Shown: piece by piece, positions 50,464 to 60,400 of the stretch
Position numbering within the stretch: the first letter of the stretch is position 1
How the letters are laid out: each line of letters starts with the position of its first letter
Origin: Pelagihabitans sp963760375
GTDB taxonomy: Bacteria; Bacteroidota; Bacteroidia; Flavobacteriales; Flavobacteriaceae
DNA length: 64,000 nucleotides
Reading direction: 5' to 3'
NCBI GenBank assembly: GCA_963760375.1
Contig: CAVXCS010000005.1
Span: 310,001 to 374,000 of the forward strand
The notes under the pieces: generated by a model
What the model was told of the DNA's origin: nothing
Database searches by the model: none
Seen by the model: the letters and a program-made list of their open reading frames with translations, nothing else
Position numbers and translations under genes: made by a program

Positions 50464-50652
50464 ATGTTGACTTACATAAAGGAATCTTTCGAAGAATTAA
50501 AGCACAATGTTTCGCTCCCTTCAAGGGCCGAATCCTCCAATTTAATGGTGATCGTTGCCGTCTTTTCGATTCTGTTCGCTTTGGCCACCTGGGGTGTCGA
50601 TACGGTCTTGAGCAAATTGATTCGCCTCTATTTCAACAACCTATTAAATTAA
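50464..50652 (+). CDS. secE: preprotein translocase subunit SecE (62 aa)
   Basis: Clamps SecY in the translocon. The short form has an amphipathic helix (YIKESFEELKHNVSLPSRAESSN) and one membrane helix (about residues 28-46, LMVIVAVFSILFALATWGV). It is followed by nusG after 10 bases, the standard order. Confidence 0.95.
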   Translation: MLTYIKESFEELKHNVSLPSRAESSNLMVIVAVFSILFALATWGVDTVLSKLIRLYFNNLLN

Positions 50653-50662
50653 GCCGAACGCT

Positions 50663-51214
50663 ATGTCAGAAGTATTGGATAAAAAATGGTACGTGGTGCG
50701 TGCGGTGAGTGGCCAGGAGAACAAGATCAAAGGCTACATCGAGAGTGAAGTGGAACGTCATGGTTTTGGGGAATATCTTGAAGAAGTGTTGGTTCCAACG
50801 GAAAAAGTGGTTCAGATACGCAACGGAAAGAAAATCAACAAGGAACGGGTTTATTTCCCGGGTTATATCATGGTCAAGGCCAGCTTGGTGGGCGAAATGG
50901 TGCACATCATACGTTCGATCACCAATGTGATCGGGTTCTTGGGGGAGACCAAAGGAGGCGATCCCGTACCCTTGAGAAAAACGGAAGTGAACAGAATGCT
51001 GGGCAAGGTCGATGAGCTCGCGGTAAATACCGATAGCGTGGCCATCCCATTCGTATTTGGTGAAACCGTGAAAGTTATCGATGGCCCGTTCAATGGTTTT
51101 AACGGCACCGTTGAAAAAATCAATGAAGAAAAACGCAAGCTTGAGGTGATGGTCAAGATTTTTGGTAGAAAGACCCCATTGGAATTGAGCTATATGCAAG
51201 TGGAAAAGGTATAA
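50663..51214 (+). CDS. nusG: transcription termination/antitermination protein NusG (183 aa)
   Basis: Binds RNA polymerase and couples it to ribosomes. The NGN domain begins KKWYVVRAVSGQENKIKGYIE and includes ERVYFPGYIMVKASLV; the C-terminal KOW domain is VKVIDGPFNGFNGTVEKINEEKRKLEVMVKIFGRKTPLELSY in shortened view. Length is normal. It lies between secE and rplK. Confidence 0.97.
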   Translation: MSEVLDKKWYVVRAVSGQENKIKGYIESEVERHGFGEYLEEVLVPTEKVVQIRNGKKINKERVYFPGYIMVKASLVGEMVHIIRSITNVIGFLGETKGGDPVPLRKTEVNRMLGKVDELAVNTDSVAIPFVFGETVKVIDGPFNGFNGTVEKINEEKRKLEVMVKIFGRKTPLELSYMQVEKV

Positions 51215-51284
51215 AACAAGTGTTACAACTATAAAGGATTGTGTTGCTTCCAATTCAAACACAATTTGAATTTAAATTAAAACA

Positions 51285-51722
51285 ATGGCAAAAGAAATAG
51301 GTAAAGTAGTTAAACTACAAGTAAGGGGAGGTGCAGCGAATCCATCGCCACCGGTTGGACCCGCCTTAGGTGCTGCCGGCGTTAACATCATGGAATTCTG
51401 TAAGCAGTTCAATGCTAGAACGCAGGACAAACCAGGCAAGATATTGCCCGTTGTTATCACCGTGTACAAAGACAAGTCTTTCGACTTCGTCGTAAAAACA
51501 CCACCAGCGGCAGTTCAGCTTTTGGAAGCAGCTAAGATTAAAAAGGGATCTGGCGAACCAAACCGGGTTAAATTAGGCAACGTCACTTGGGATCAAATCA
51601 AGTCGATTGCCGAAGACAAGATGGTAGACCTCAATGCTTTTACGGTAGAATCCGCAATGAGCATGGTTGCCGGAACAGCAAGGTCTATGGGACTTAAAGT
51701 AGCTGGAAAAAGACCTTTTTAA
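51285..51722 (+). CDS. rplK: 50S ribosomal protein uL11 (145 aa)
   Basis: Component of the GTPase-associated centre. QVRGGAANPSPPVGPALGAAGVNIMEFCK is the typical N-terminal domain, and the RNA-binding C-terminal domain ends in SMGLKVAGKRPF. It starts 70 bases after nusG and is followed by rplA after 19. Confidence 0.97.
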   Translation: MAKEIGKVVKLQVRGGAANPSPPVGPALGAAGVNIMEFCKQFNARTQDKPGKILPVVITVYKDKSFDFVVKTPPAAVQLLEAAKIKKGSGEPNRVKLGNVTWDQIKSIAEDKMVDLNAFTVESAMSMVAGTARSMGLKVAGKRPF

Positions 51723-51741
51723 AATCTTAAACGCAATTTAA

Positions 51742-52431
51742 ATGGCAAAATTAACAAAAAATCAAAAAGAGGCACGGGCCCAAATAGAGAAAGATAAACT
51801 CTATTCTTTGGACGAGGCTTCCGCTTTGGTAAAGAAGATAACCAATACAAAATTTGACGCTTCCGTGGATATCGCGGTTCGATTGGGCGTAGACCCTAGG
51901 AAAGCGAACCAAATGGTACGTGGGGTGGTGACACTTCCACATGGTACCGGTAAGGATGTCAAGGTTTTGGCTTTGGTAACCCCCGATAAAGAAGCTGAGG
52001 CCAAAGAGGCCGGGGCCGATTTTATAGGGTTGGATGAATATTTGGAAAAAATCAAGAACGGCTGGACCGATGTTGATGTGATCATTACCATGCCCAGCGT
52101 CATGGGTAAATTGGGGCCGTTAGGCCGGGTTTTGGGGCCAAGGGGCCTGATGCCCAATCCAAAAACGGGAACGGTCACCATGGATATCGGAAAGGCGGTA
52201 TCGGAAGTGAAGGCGGGTAAAATCGATTTTAAGGTAGATAAGACAGGTATCGTGCATGCGGCCATCGGAAAGGTATCCTTTTCGGAAGACAAGATAGCCA
52301 GCAATGCCAAAGAACTCTTGGATACCCTGATAAAATTGAAACCAGCCGCCGCTAAAGGGGTTTACATGAAAAGTATCTTTTTATCGAGCACCATGAGCCC
52401 AAGCCTTCAATTGGATCCCAAATCAGTTTAA
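51742..52431 (+). CDS. rplA: 50S ribosomal protein uL1 (229 aa)
   Basis: Forms the L1 stalk. FDASVDIAVRLGVDPRKANQMVRGVV, MGKLGPLGRVLGPRGLMPNPKTGTV and the closing KSIFLSSTMSPSLQLD are diagnostic. L1 can repress its own operon by binding mRNA; the L1 site was not identified here. Confidence 0.97.
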   Translation: MAKLTKNQKEARAQIEKDKLYSLDEASALVKKITNTKFDASVDIAVRLGVDPRKANQMVRGVVTLPHGTGKDVKVLALVTPDKEAEAKEAGADFIGLDEYLEKIKNGWTDVDVIITMPSVMGKLGPLGRVLGPRGLMPNPKTGTVTMDIGKAVSEVKAGKIDFKVDKTGIVHAAIGKVSFSEDKIASNAKELLDTLIKLKPAAAKGVYMKSIFLSSTMSPSLQLDPKSV

Positions 52432-52457
52432 CCACCGGGTAGTTTAAAACTTAGATC

Positions 52458-52973
52458 ATGACAAGAGAAGAAAAAGCAAACGTTATAGAAGATTTAACTG
52501 CTCAGTTGGCCGATAATGCTACCATTTATTTGGCGGATATTTCGGGATTGGACGCGGTGACCACATCCGACCTAAGGAGGGCGTGCTTCAAAGCGAACAT
52601 CAAACTTGCAGTGGTAAAGAATACCTTGCTCGCCAAGGCCATGGAAGCCTCTGACAAAGAATTTGGGGAACTTCCCCAAGTACTTAAAGGAAATACTTCG
52701 CTCATGTTCTCCGAAGTGGGGAACGGACCTGCAAAGTTGATCAAAACCTTTAGAAAAAAGTCCGACAGGCCTTTGCTTAAAGGGGCCTTCGTGGAAGAGG
52801 CAATTTATATCGGAGACGATTATTTAGATGCTCTGGTAAACATCAAATCAAGGGACGAAATGATCGGGGAGATCATAGGATTGTTGCAATCCCCAGCCAA
52901 AAATGTGATTTCCGGACTTAAATCCGGTGGTGGCAAATTGGCCGGTATCCTCAAGACTTTGTCCGAAAGATAA
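52458..52973 (+). CDS. rplJ: 50S ribosomal protein uL10 (171 aa)
   Basis: Base of the L7/L12 stalk. MTREEKANVIEDLTAQLADNATIYLADISGL, LRRACFKANIKLAVVKNTLLAKAM, and a C-terminal helix for bL12 dimers (VISGLKSGGGKLAGILKTL). It lies between rplA and rplL. Confidence 0.96.
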   Translation: MTREEKANVIEDLTAQLADNATIYLADISGLDAVTTSDLRRACFKANIKLAVVKNTLLAKAMEASDKEFGELPQVLKGNTSLMFSEVGNGPAKLIKTFRKKSDRPLLKGAFVEEAIYIGDDYLDALVNIKSRDEMIGEIIGLLQSPAKNVISGLKSGGGKLAGILKTLSER

Positions 52974-53027
52974 TTACGTACGCACTCAAAACAATTATAT
53001 TTTTAAAATTTATTAAACGATAGAAAA

Positions 53028-53408
53028 ATGGCAGATTTAAAAGATTTCGCAGAACAGTTGGTTAACTTGACCGTAAAAGAGGTGAACGAGTTGGCCGACA
53101 TCCTAAAAAATGAATATGGTATCGAGCCTGCTGCAGCTGCAGTGGCCGTTGCCGCCGGTGGTGGTGGTGGTGAAGCAGGAGCAGCCGTGGAAGAGCAGTC
53201 TGAATTCGATGTAGTATTGAAAGCAGCAGGTCCTTCCAAATTGGCCGTAGTTAAATTGGTAAAAGAATTGACCGGACTTGGATTAAAAGAAGCTAAAGAC
53301 ATCGTCGATAGCGCGCCAAAAGCGGTGAAGGAAGGTATTTCCAAAGACGAAGCCGAAGGTATCAAAAAATCATTGGAAGAAGCAGGAGCCGAAGTTGAGC
53401 TTAAATAA
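53028..53408 (+). CDS. rplL: 50S ribosomal protein bL12 (126 aa)
   Basis: Flexible stalk protein that recruits translational GTPases. The N-terminal dimer helix, the alanine/glycine hinge (AAAAVAVAAGGGGGEAGAA) and the C-terminal domain (EFDVVLKAAGPSKLAVVKLVKELTGLGLKEAKD with VDSAPKAVKEGISKDEAE) are intact. A long hairpin follows before rpoB. Confidence 0.97.
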   Translation: MADLKDFAEQLVNLTVKEVNELADILKNEYGIEPAAAAVAVAAGGGGGEAGAAVEEQSEFDVVLKAAGPSKLAVVKLVKELTGLGLKEAKDIVDSAPKAVKEGISKDEAEGIKKSLEEAGAEVELK

Positions 53409-53430
53409 AGGCATCAACCATAGCACTTGG

Positions 53431-53469
53431 GGTTTAGGTCTTTCCGCATTTTGTGGCTAGACCTAAACC
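53431..53469 (+). terminator. rplL-rpoB intergenic hairpin
   Basis: GGTTTAGGTCT pairs with AGACCTAAACC (11 pairs), and an inner CCGCA/TGTGG stem caps it. It lies 22 bases after rplL and is followed by ATTTTATAC. A partial terminator or an RNase III-type processing site are both possible. Confidence 0.6.
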
Positions 53470-53538
53470 ATTTTATACACATCGTATATAAAGTTATATA
53501 CCACCCAATAATATTCACGATCAAAATTTTGTCCATAG

Positions 53539-56500
53539 ATGTTCACACAACAGACTGAAAGAATAAATTTTGCATCCGCTAAGAACACTCCGGCATATCC
53601 GGATTTCTTGGACATTCAGATAAAATCGTTTCAAGATTTCTTTCAACTTGAGACCAAATCTGACGAAAGGGGCAATGAAGGATTGTACAATACCTTCATG
53701 GAAAACTTCCCGATTACGGACACCAGAAATCAGTTCGTACTGGAGTTTCTTGATTACTTTATCGATCCACCGAGATATTCCATCCAGGAATGCATTGAGC
53801 GAGGCCTTACCTACAGCGTACCGTTGAAGGCGAGATTAAAGCTCTATTGCACCGACGTGGAACATGAAGATTTCGAAACCATCGTCCAGGATGTGTACTT
53901 GGGCACCATCCCATACATGACCCCCAGCGGCACCTTTGTGATCAACGGGGCAGAACGGGTGGTTGTATCACAGTTGCACCGATCTCCAGGGGTTTTCTTC
54001 GGACAATCGTTTCACGCAAACGGTACCAAGTTGTATTCTGCAAGGGTTATACCTTTCAAAGGTTCATGGATCGAATTTGCCACCGATATCAATGGCGTTA
54101 TGTACGCTTATATCGATAGAAAGAAAAAACTGCCGGTAACTACCCTGTTCAGGGCAATCGGCTTTGAAAGGGATAAGGATATCCTCGAAATATTTGACCT
54201 TTCCGAAGAAATCAAGGTTTCCGTGGCAGGTTTAAAGAAAGTTCTGGGCCGCAAATTGGCAGCCCGTGTTCTGAACACATGGCACGAGGATTTTGTGGAT
54301 GAGGATACAGGCGAAGTGGTTTCCATCGAGCGGAACGAAATCATTCTAGATCGTGATACCATCCTCGATAAGGACCATATCAACCAAATTATCGAAGCTG
54401 ATGTAAAGACCATCCTTTTGCATAAAGAGAACAATGCGCAGAGCGATTATGCCATTATTCACAATACTTTGCAAAAAGATCCTACCAACTCGGAAAAAGA
54501 GGCGGTAGAACATATCTATCGACAATTGAGGAACGCCGAGCCGCCCGACGAGGAAACGGCACGCGGCATTATCGATAAATTGTTCTTTTCCGACCAACGC
54601 TACAACCTTGGCGAAGTCGGCCGTTATAGAATGAACAAAAAATTGGGACTTGATATTGGAATGGACAAGCAGGTCTTGACCAAGGAAGATATCATTACCA
54701 TTATCAAATACCTGATCGAACTGATCAATTCCAAGGCCGAGATCGATGATATCGACCACCTTTCGAACCGTCGTGTACGGACCGTTGGCGAGCAGTTGTC
54801 GCAACAGTTCGGCGTAGGTTTGGCGCGTATGGCCAGAACTATCCGTGAGCGGATGAACGTTCGTGACAATGAGGTTTTTACCCCCATCGATTTGATCAAT
54901 GCCAAGACGCTTTCGTCTGTGATCAACTCCTTTTTTGGGACCAATCAATTGTCACAGTTCATGGACCAAACCAATCCCTTGGCGGAGATTACCCACAAAC
55001 GTAGGTTGTCTGCACTAGGGCCAGGTGGACTATCAAGAGAGCGCGCCGGATTTGAAGTTCGTGACGTACACTATACCCATTATGGACGGTTGTGTCCCAT
55101 TGAAACCCCTGAAGGACCGAACATTGGACTGATTTCCTCCTTATCGGTTTTTGCCAAGGTGAACCCCATGGGCTTCCTTGAAACGCCATACCGACATGTC
55201 ACGGATGGCAAGGTAAATACCAAGGAATTCACCTATTTGAGTGCTGAAGAAGAGGAAGGGATGAAAATCGCACAGGCCAATATTCCCCTCAAGGAGAATG
55301 GCACCATCGATACCGATAAGGTTATTGTTAGGGAAGAAGGGGATTTTCCAGTCGTGGATCCCAAAGAAGTCAATTATACCGATGTGGCGCCGAACCAAAT
55401 CGCCTCCATTTCGGCATCCTTGATCCCGTTTTTGGAGCATGATGATGCCAACAGGGCCTTGATGGGCTCCAACATGATGCGCCAGGCGGTACCCTTGCTT
55501 AAACCGCAATCCCCGATTGTTGGAACCGGTTTGGAACGCCAGGTGGCTTCCGATTCCAGGGTGTTGATCAATGCTGAGGGTGATGGAGTCATCGAGTATG
55601 TTGACGCTCAGAAGATTACGATTAAATATGATCGCTCTGAGGAAGAACGCATGATCAGTTTTGAGGAAGATTCCAAAACTTATGAACTGGTTAAATTTAG
55701 AAAAACGAACCAAGGTACCAGTATCAACCTGAAACCCATCGTTAAAAAAGGCGATAAGGTGAAAAAAGGCCAGGTACTTTGTGAAGGCTATGCCACCGAG
55801 AGCGGTGAACTGGCGCTGGGAAGAAACCTTACCGTGGCATTCATGCCTTGGAAGGGCTACAACTTTGAGGATGCCATCGTAATCTCCGAAAAAGTGGTTC
55901 GCGAAGATATCTTTACCTCCATCCATGTCGATGAATATGCGTTGGAAGTAAGGGATACCAAATTGGGTGCTGAAGAGTTGACCCACGACATCCCCAATGT
56001 ATCGGAAGAGGCGACCAAAGATCTTGATGAAAACGGAATGATCCGTATCGGGGCGGAAGTGAAGCCTGGAGATATCTTGATCGGGAAGATCACCCCGAAA
56101 GGGGAATCGGATCCCACGCCTGAAGAAAAACTGCTACGTGCCATTTTTGGGGACAAGGCAGGTGATGTGAAGGATGCCTCATTGAAGGCGCCCCCATCAT
56201 TGAACGGGGTCGTGATCGACAAAAAATTGTTTTCACGTTCGATCAAGGACAAACGCAAGCGGTCGGAAGACAAGGAAGCCATCTCCAAACTCGAATTGGA
56301 ATATGAGGTGAAGTTCCAGGAGCTCAAGGATGTACTGATCGAGAAATTGTTCAATTTGATCAATGGGAAGACTTCCCAAGGCGTCTTGAACGATTTGGGC
56401 GAAGAAGTTTTGCCGAAAGGAAAGAAGTATACGATGAAGATGCTGAACGCCGTCGACGATTTTGCCCACTTGGTAGGCGGAAGCTGGACGACGGACAAGG

Positions 56501-57348
56501 AATCGAATACCCATGTGGCCGATTTGCTGCACAATTACAAGATCAAGTTGAACGACCTTCAAGGAAACTTGAGAAGGGACAAGTTTACGATCTCGGTGGG
56601 CGACGAATTGCCAGCGGGCATCATGAAACTGGCCAAGGTGTACATCGCCAAAAAACGGAAGTTAAAGGTAGGCGATAAAATGGCGGGCCGTCACGGGAAC
56701 AAAGGTATCGTGTCGCGAATCGTGCGTCAGGAAGATATGCCTTTCCTCGAAGATGGTACCCCGGTAGATATCGTCTTGAACCCGTTGGGGGTTCCTTCCC
56801 GTATGAACATCGGGCAGATCTATGAAACCGTACTCGGCTGGGCCGGGCTCAAATTGGGCAAAAAGTATGCGACCCCTATTTTCGATGGGGCCACTTTAGA
56901 CCAGATCAATGCCTACACCGACGAAGCCGGTATCCCAAGATTCGGTCATACCTATCTCTTTGATGGAGGTACAGGGGAGCGTTTCGACCAACCTGCTACC
57001 GTGGGCGTGATCTATATGTTGAAGTTGGGCCATATGGTCGACGATAAGATGCATGCCAGATCAATAGGACCATACTCCTTGATCACGCAACAGCCGTTGG
57101 GCGGTAAGGCACAGTTTGGAGGCCAGCGTTTCGGAGAGATGGAGGTATGGGCTTTGGAAGCTTACGGCGCCTCGGCCACCTTACGGGAAATTCTAACGGT
57201 GAAGTCCGACGACGTGGTCGGCAGGGCAAAAACCTATGAAGCGATCGTTAAGGGCGAGACCATGCCAGAGCCTGGATTGCCAGAATCATTCAACGTATTG
57301 ATGCACGAACTCAAAGGATTGGGATTGGACATCAGGTTGGAAGAATAA
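53539..57348 (+). CDS. rpoB: DNA-directed RNA polymerase beta subunit (1269 aa)
   Basis: Catalytic subunit of RNA polymerase. The rifampicin region reads FFGTNQLSQFMDQTNPLAEITHKRRLSALGPGGL in split view (about 54935-55035), with wild-type-like residues. GRHGNKGIVSRI and the C-terminal RFGEMEVWALEAYGA are present. It is shorter than the E. coli protein (1342), as usual in Bacteroidota. It is followed by rpoC after 60 bases. Confidence 0.98.
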   Translation: MFTQQTERINFASAKNTPAYPDFLDIQIKSFQDFFQLETKSDERGNEGLYNTFMENFPITDTRNQFVLEFLDYFIDPPRYSIQECIERGLTYSVPLKARLKLYCTDVEHEDFETIVQDVYLGTIPYMTPSGTFVINGAERVVVSQLHRSPGVFFGQSFHANGTKLYSARVIPFKGSWIEFATDINGVMYAYIDRKKKLPVTTLFRAIGFERDKDILEIFDLSEEIKVSVAGLKKVLGRKLAARVLNTWHEDFVDEDTGEVVSIERNEIILDRDTILDKDHINQIIEADVKTILLHKENNAQSDYAIIHNTLQKDPTNSEKEAVEHIYRQLRNAEPPDEETARGIIDKLFFSDQRYNLGEVGRYRMNKKLGLDIGMDKQVLTKEDIITIIKYLIELINSKAEIDDIDHLSNRRVRTVGEQLSQQFGVGLARMARTIRERMNVRDNEVFTPIDLINAKTLSSVINSFFGTNQLSQFMDQTNPLAEITHKRRLSALGPGGLSRERAGFEVRDVHYTHYGRLCPIETPEGPNIGLISSLSVFAKVNPMGFLETPYRHVTDGKVNTKEFTYLSAEEEEGMKIAQANIPLKENGTIDTDKVIVREEGDFPVVDPKEVNYTDVAPNQIASISASLIPFLEHDDANRALMGSNMMRQAVPLLKPQSPIVGTGLERQVASDSRVLINAEGDGVIEYVDAQKITIKYDRSEEERMISFEEDSKTYELVKFRKTNQGTSINLKPIVKKGDKVKKGQVLCEGYATESGELALGRNLTVAFMPWKGYNFEDAIVISEKVVREDIFTSIHVDEYALEVRDTKLGAEELTHDIPNVSEEATKDLDENGMIRIGAEVKPGDILIGKITPKGESDPTPEEKLLRAIFGDKAGDVKDASLKAPPSLNGVVIDKKLFSRSIKDKRKRSEDKEAISKLELEYEVKFQELKDVLIEKLFNLINGKTSQGVLNDLGEEVLPKGKKYTMKMLNAVDDFAHLVGGSWTTDKESNTHVADLLHNYKIKLNDLQGNLRRDKFTISVGDELPAGIMKLAKVYIAKKRKLKVGDKMAGRHGNKGIVSRIVRQEDMPFLEDGTPVDIVLNPLGVPSRMNIGQIYETVLGWAGLKLGKKYATPIFDGATLDQINAYTDEAGIPRFGHTYLFDGGTGERFDQPATVGVIYMLKLGHMVDDKMHARSIGPYSLITQQPLGGKAQFGGQRFGEMEVWALEAYGASATLREILTVKSDDVVGRAKTYEAIVKGETMPEPGLPESFNVLMHELKGLGLDIRLEE

Positions 57349-57408
57349 GCCAGTCGATTCAAAAATCGGCTTTAGAACACACAATTAATTTAGTATCACC
57401 ATTATATC

Positions 57409-60400
57409 ATGGCAAGAATTAACGATAATGCACCAGTAAAGAGGTTTGATAAGATTTCGATCGGATTGGCATCACCAGAATCAATTTTGGCGGAGTCGAG
57501 AGGGGAAGTCTTAAAACCTGAAACCATCAATTATAGAACCCATAAACCAGAACGCGACGGATTGTTTTGCGAACGGATCTTTGGGCCTGTAAAGGATTAT
57601 GAATGTGCTTGTGGTAAATACAAACGTATTCGATACCGCGGTATTGTTTGTGATCGTTGCGGCGTTGAGGTTACCGAAAAGAAAGTGCGAAGAGATAGGG
57701 TCGGTCATATCAATTTGGTAGTGCCCGTGGCCCATATCTGGTACTTCCGTTCTTTACCCAATAAAATAGGATACCTCCTTGGATTGCCTTCCAAGAAATT
57801 GGACATGATCATTTATTATGAGCGTTATGTGGTTATCCAACCCGGTATCGCCAAGGGTCTTGAAGGTGAGGAAATCCAACAGATGGATTTCTTGACGGAA
57901 GAGGAGTACTTGAATATTATCGAGTCGATTCCGCCTGAAAACCAATACCTTGAAGATTCAGATCCCAATAAGTTCATCGCCAAAATGGGCGCTGAATGTT
58001 TGATCGATCTTTTGGGGCGCATCGACCTGAAGGAGCTCTCCTATGATTTGAGGCACAAAGCGAATACCGAAACTTCAAAACAACGTAAAACGGAGGCTTT
58101 AAAACGCCTACAGGTTGTGGAAGCATTACGCGAATCGCAAGAGAATAGGGACAACAGGCCCGAATGGATGATCATGAAGGTGATTCCCGTAATTCCACCC
58201 GAATTACGACCGTTGGTGCCTTTGGACGGCGGACGTTTTGCGACCTCCGACCTGAATGATCTATACCGTAGGGTCATCATCAGAAACAACCGTCTTAAAA
58301 GATTGGTGGAGATCAAGGCCCCTGAAGTGATCCTTAGAAATGAGAAGCGCATGCTGCAAGAAGCAGTCGATTCTTTATTTGACAATACAAGAAAGGCATC
58401 GGCGGTAAAAACCGAATCGAATAGGCCTTTGAAATCGCTTTCTGATTCCTTGAAGGGAAAACAAGGTCGTTTCCGCCAGAACCTTTTGGGTAAACGGGTA
58501 GATTACTCTGCGCGTTCGGTCATTGTGGTTGGTCCGGAAATGAGCTTGTACGAATGTGGTCTGCCAAAAGATATGGCTTCGGAACTTTACAAACCCTTTA
58601 TCATACGAAAGTTGATCGAGCGCGGTATTGTAAAAACCGTGAAATCGGCCAAGAAGATCATCGATAAAAAAGAGCCGGTGGTATGGGATATCCTTGAAAA
58701 TGTATTGAAAGGACACCCCGTGCTCCTTAACAGGGCCCCAACCTTGCACCGTTTGGGGATCCAGGCCTTCCAGCCAAAACTCATCGAAGGTAAGGCCATT
58801 AGGCTGCACCCCTTGGTATGTACCGCCTTTAACGCGGATTTTGACGGTGACCAGATGGCCGTTCACCTGCCATTGGGGCCGGAAGCCATTCTAGAGGCAC
58901 AATTGCTGATGTTGGCTTCACATAATATCCTGAACCCTGCCAATGGTTCCCCGATTACCGTTCCATCACAGGATATGGTCTTGGGGCTATATTATATGAC
59001 CAAGGAACGCAAGTCAACCGATGAGGTGAAAGTGAAAGGTGAAGGATTGACCTTTTATTCGGCAGAAGAAGTGGTCATTGCCTTCAATGAAGGCAGATTG
59101 GACCTAAATGCCGGTATCAAGGTAAGGGCGAAGGATTTTAACGAAGAAGGTAAATTGGTCAACCAGATCATTACCACCACCGTGGGCCGTGTGCTCTTTA
59201 ATAAAGTGGTACCTGAAAGAGCGGGGTATGTGAACGATGTACTGAACAAAAAATCGTTACGGGATATCATCGGTAATATTTTGGCGTTGACAGACGTCCC
59301 TACCACTGCCGATTTCTTGGACAAGATCAAAACCATGGGCTATGAATTCGCCTTCAAAGGTGGATTATCCTTCAGCTTGGGAGATATCATCATCCCCAAG
59401 GAAAAACACGAAATGATTGCGGAAGCCAATGAGCAGGTCGATGGTATTATGGCCAACTATAACATGGGTCTGATTACCAACAACGAACGATATAACCAGG
59501 TCATCGACGTTTGGACGAGTACCAATGCGTTGCTCACCGAATTGGCGATGAAACGCATTCGAGAAGACCAGCAAGGATTCAACTCGGTATACATGATGTT
59601 GGATTCCGGTGCCCGGGGTTCCAAGGAGCAGATCCGTCAGTTGACCGGGATGCGTGGATTGATGGCAAAGCCTAAAAAATCGACCGCAGGCGGTGGTGAA
59701 ATCATCGAAAACCCTATCCTTTCCAACTTTAAGGAAGGGCTATCGATCTTGGAATACTTTATCTCCACCCACGGCGCCCGTAAGGGATTGGCAGATACCG
59801 CTCTGAAAACAGCCGATGCCGGGTATCTTACCAGGCGATTGGTAGACGTTTCCCAGGATGTGATCATCAACATAGAGGATTGTGAAACATTGAGGGGCGT
59901 TTTGGTGGAAGCGTTGAAAAAGAACGAAGAAATCGTGGAATCCTTGGGAGAACGTATCCTTGGAAGGGTTTCATTGCACGATGTATATAATCCGCTTACC
60001 GAAGAACTGCTTTTACAGGCAGGTCAGGAGATCATGGAGGTAGATGTCAAGAAAATAGAGGCTTCCCCTATCGAAAAGGTGGAGGTGCGCTCGGCGCTTA
60101 CCTGTGAAGCACCGAAGGGAATCTGTGCGAAATGTTACGGAAGAAACCTATCGACCAATAAAATGGTGCAACGCGGCGAAGCCGTTGGGGTCGTGGCAGC
60201 ACAATCGATCGGAGAGCCGGGTACCCAGTTGACACTGAGAACCTTCCACGTTGGAGGTATTGCGGGCAACATTTCAGAGGACAGCAAATTGTTGGCCAAG
60301 TTTGGCGGTATTGCGGAAATCGAAGATTTGCGTACGGTGAAGGGAGAGGATGCTGATGGAAAAACCACTGAAATCGTTATTTCAAGAACCTCGGAAATCA

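Noticed and set aside
55141..55986. 281-codon antisense ORF within rpoB
   Set aside because: A shadow of rpoB codon usage; no domain, and the coding frame of rpoB is certain.
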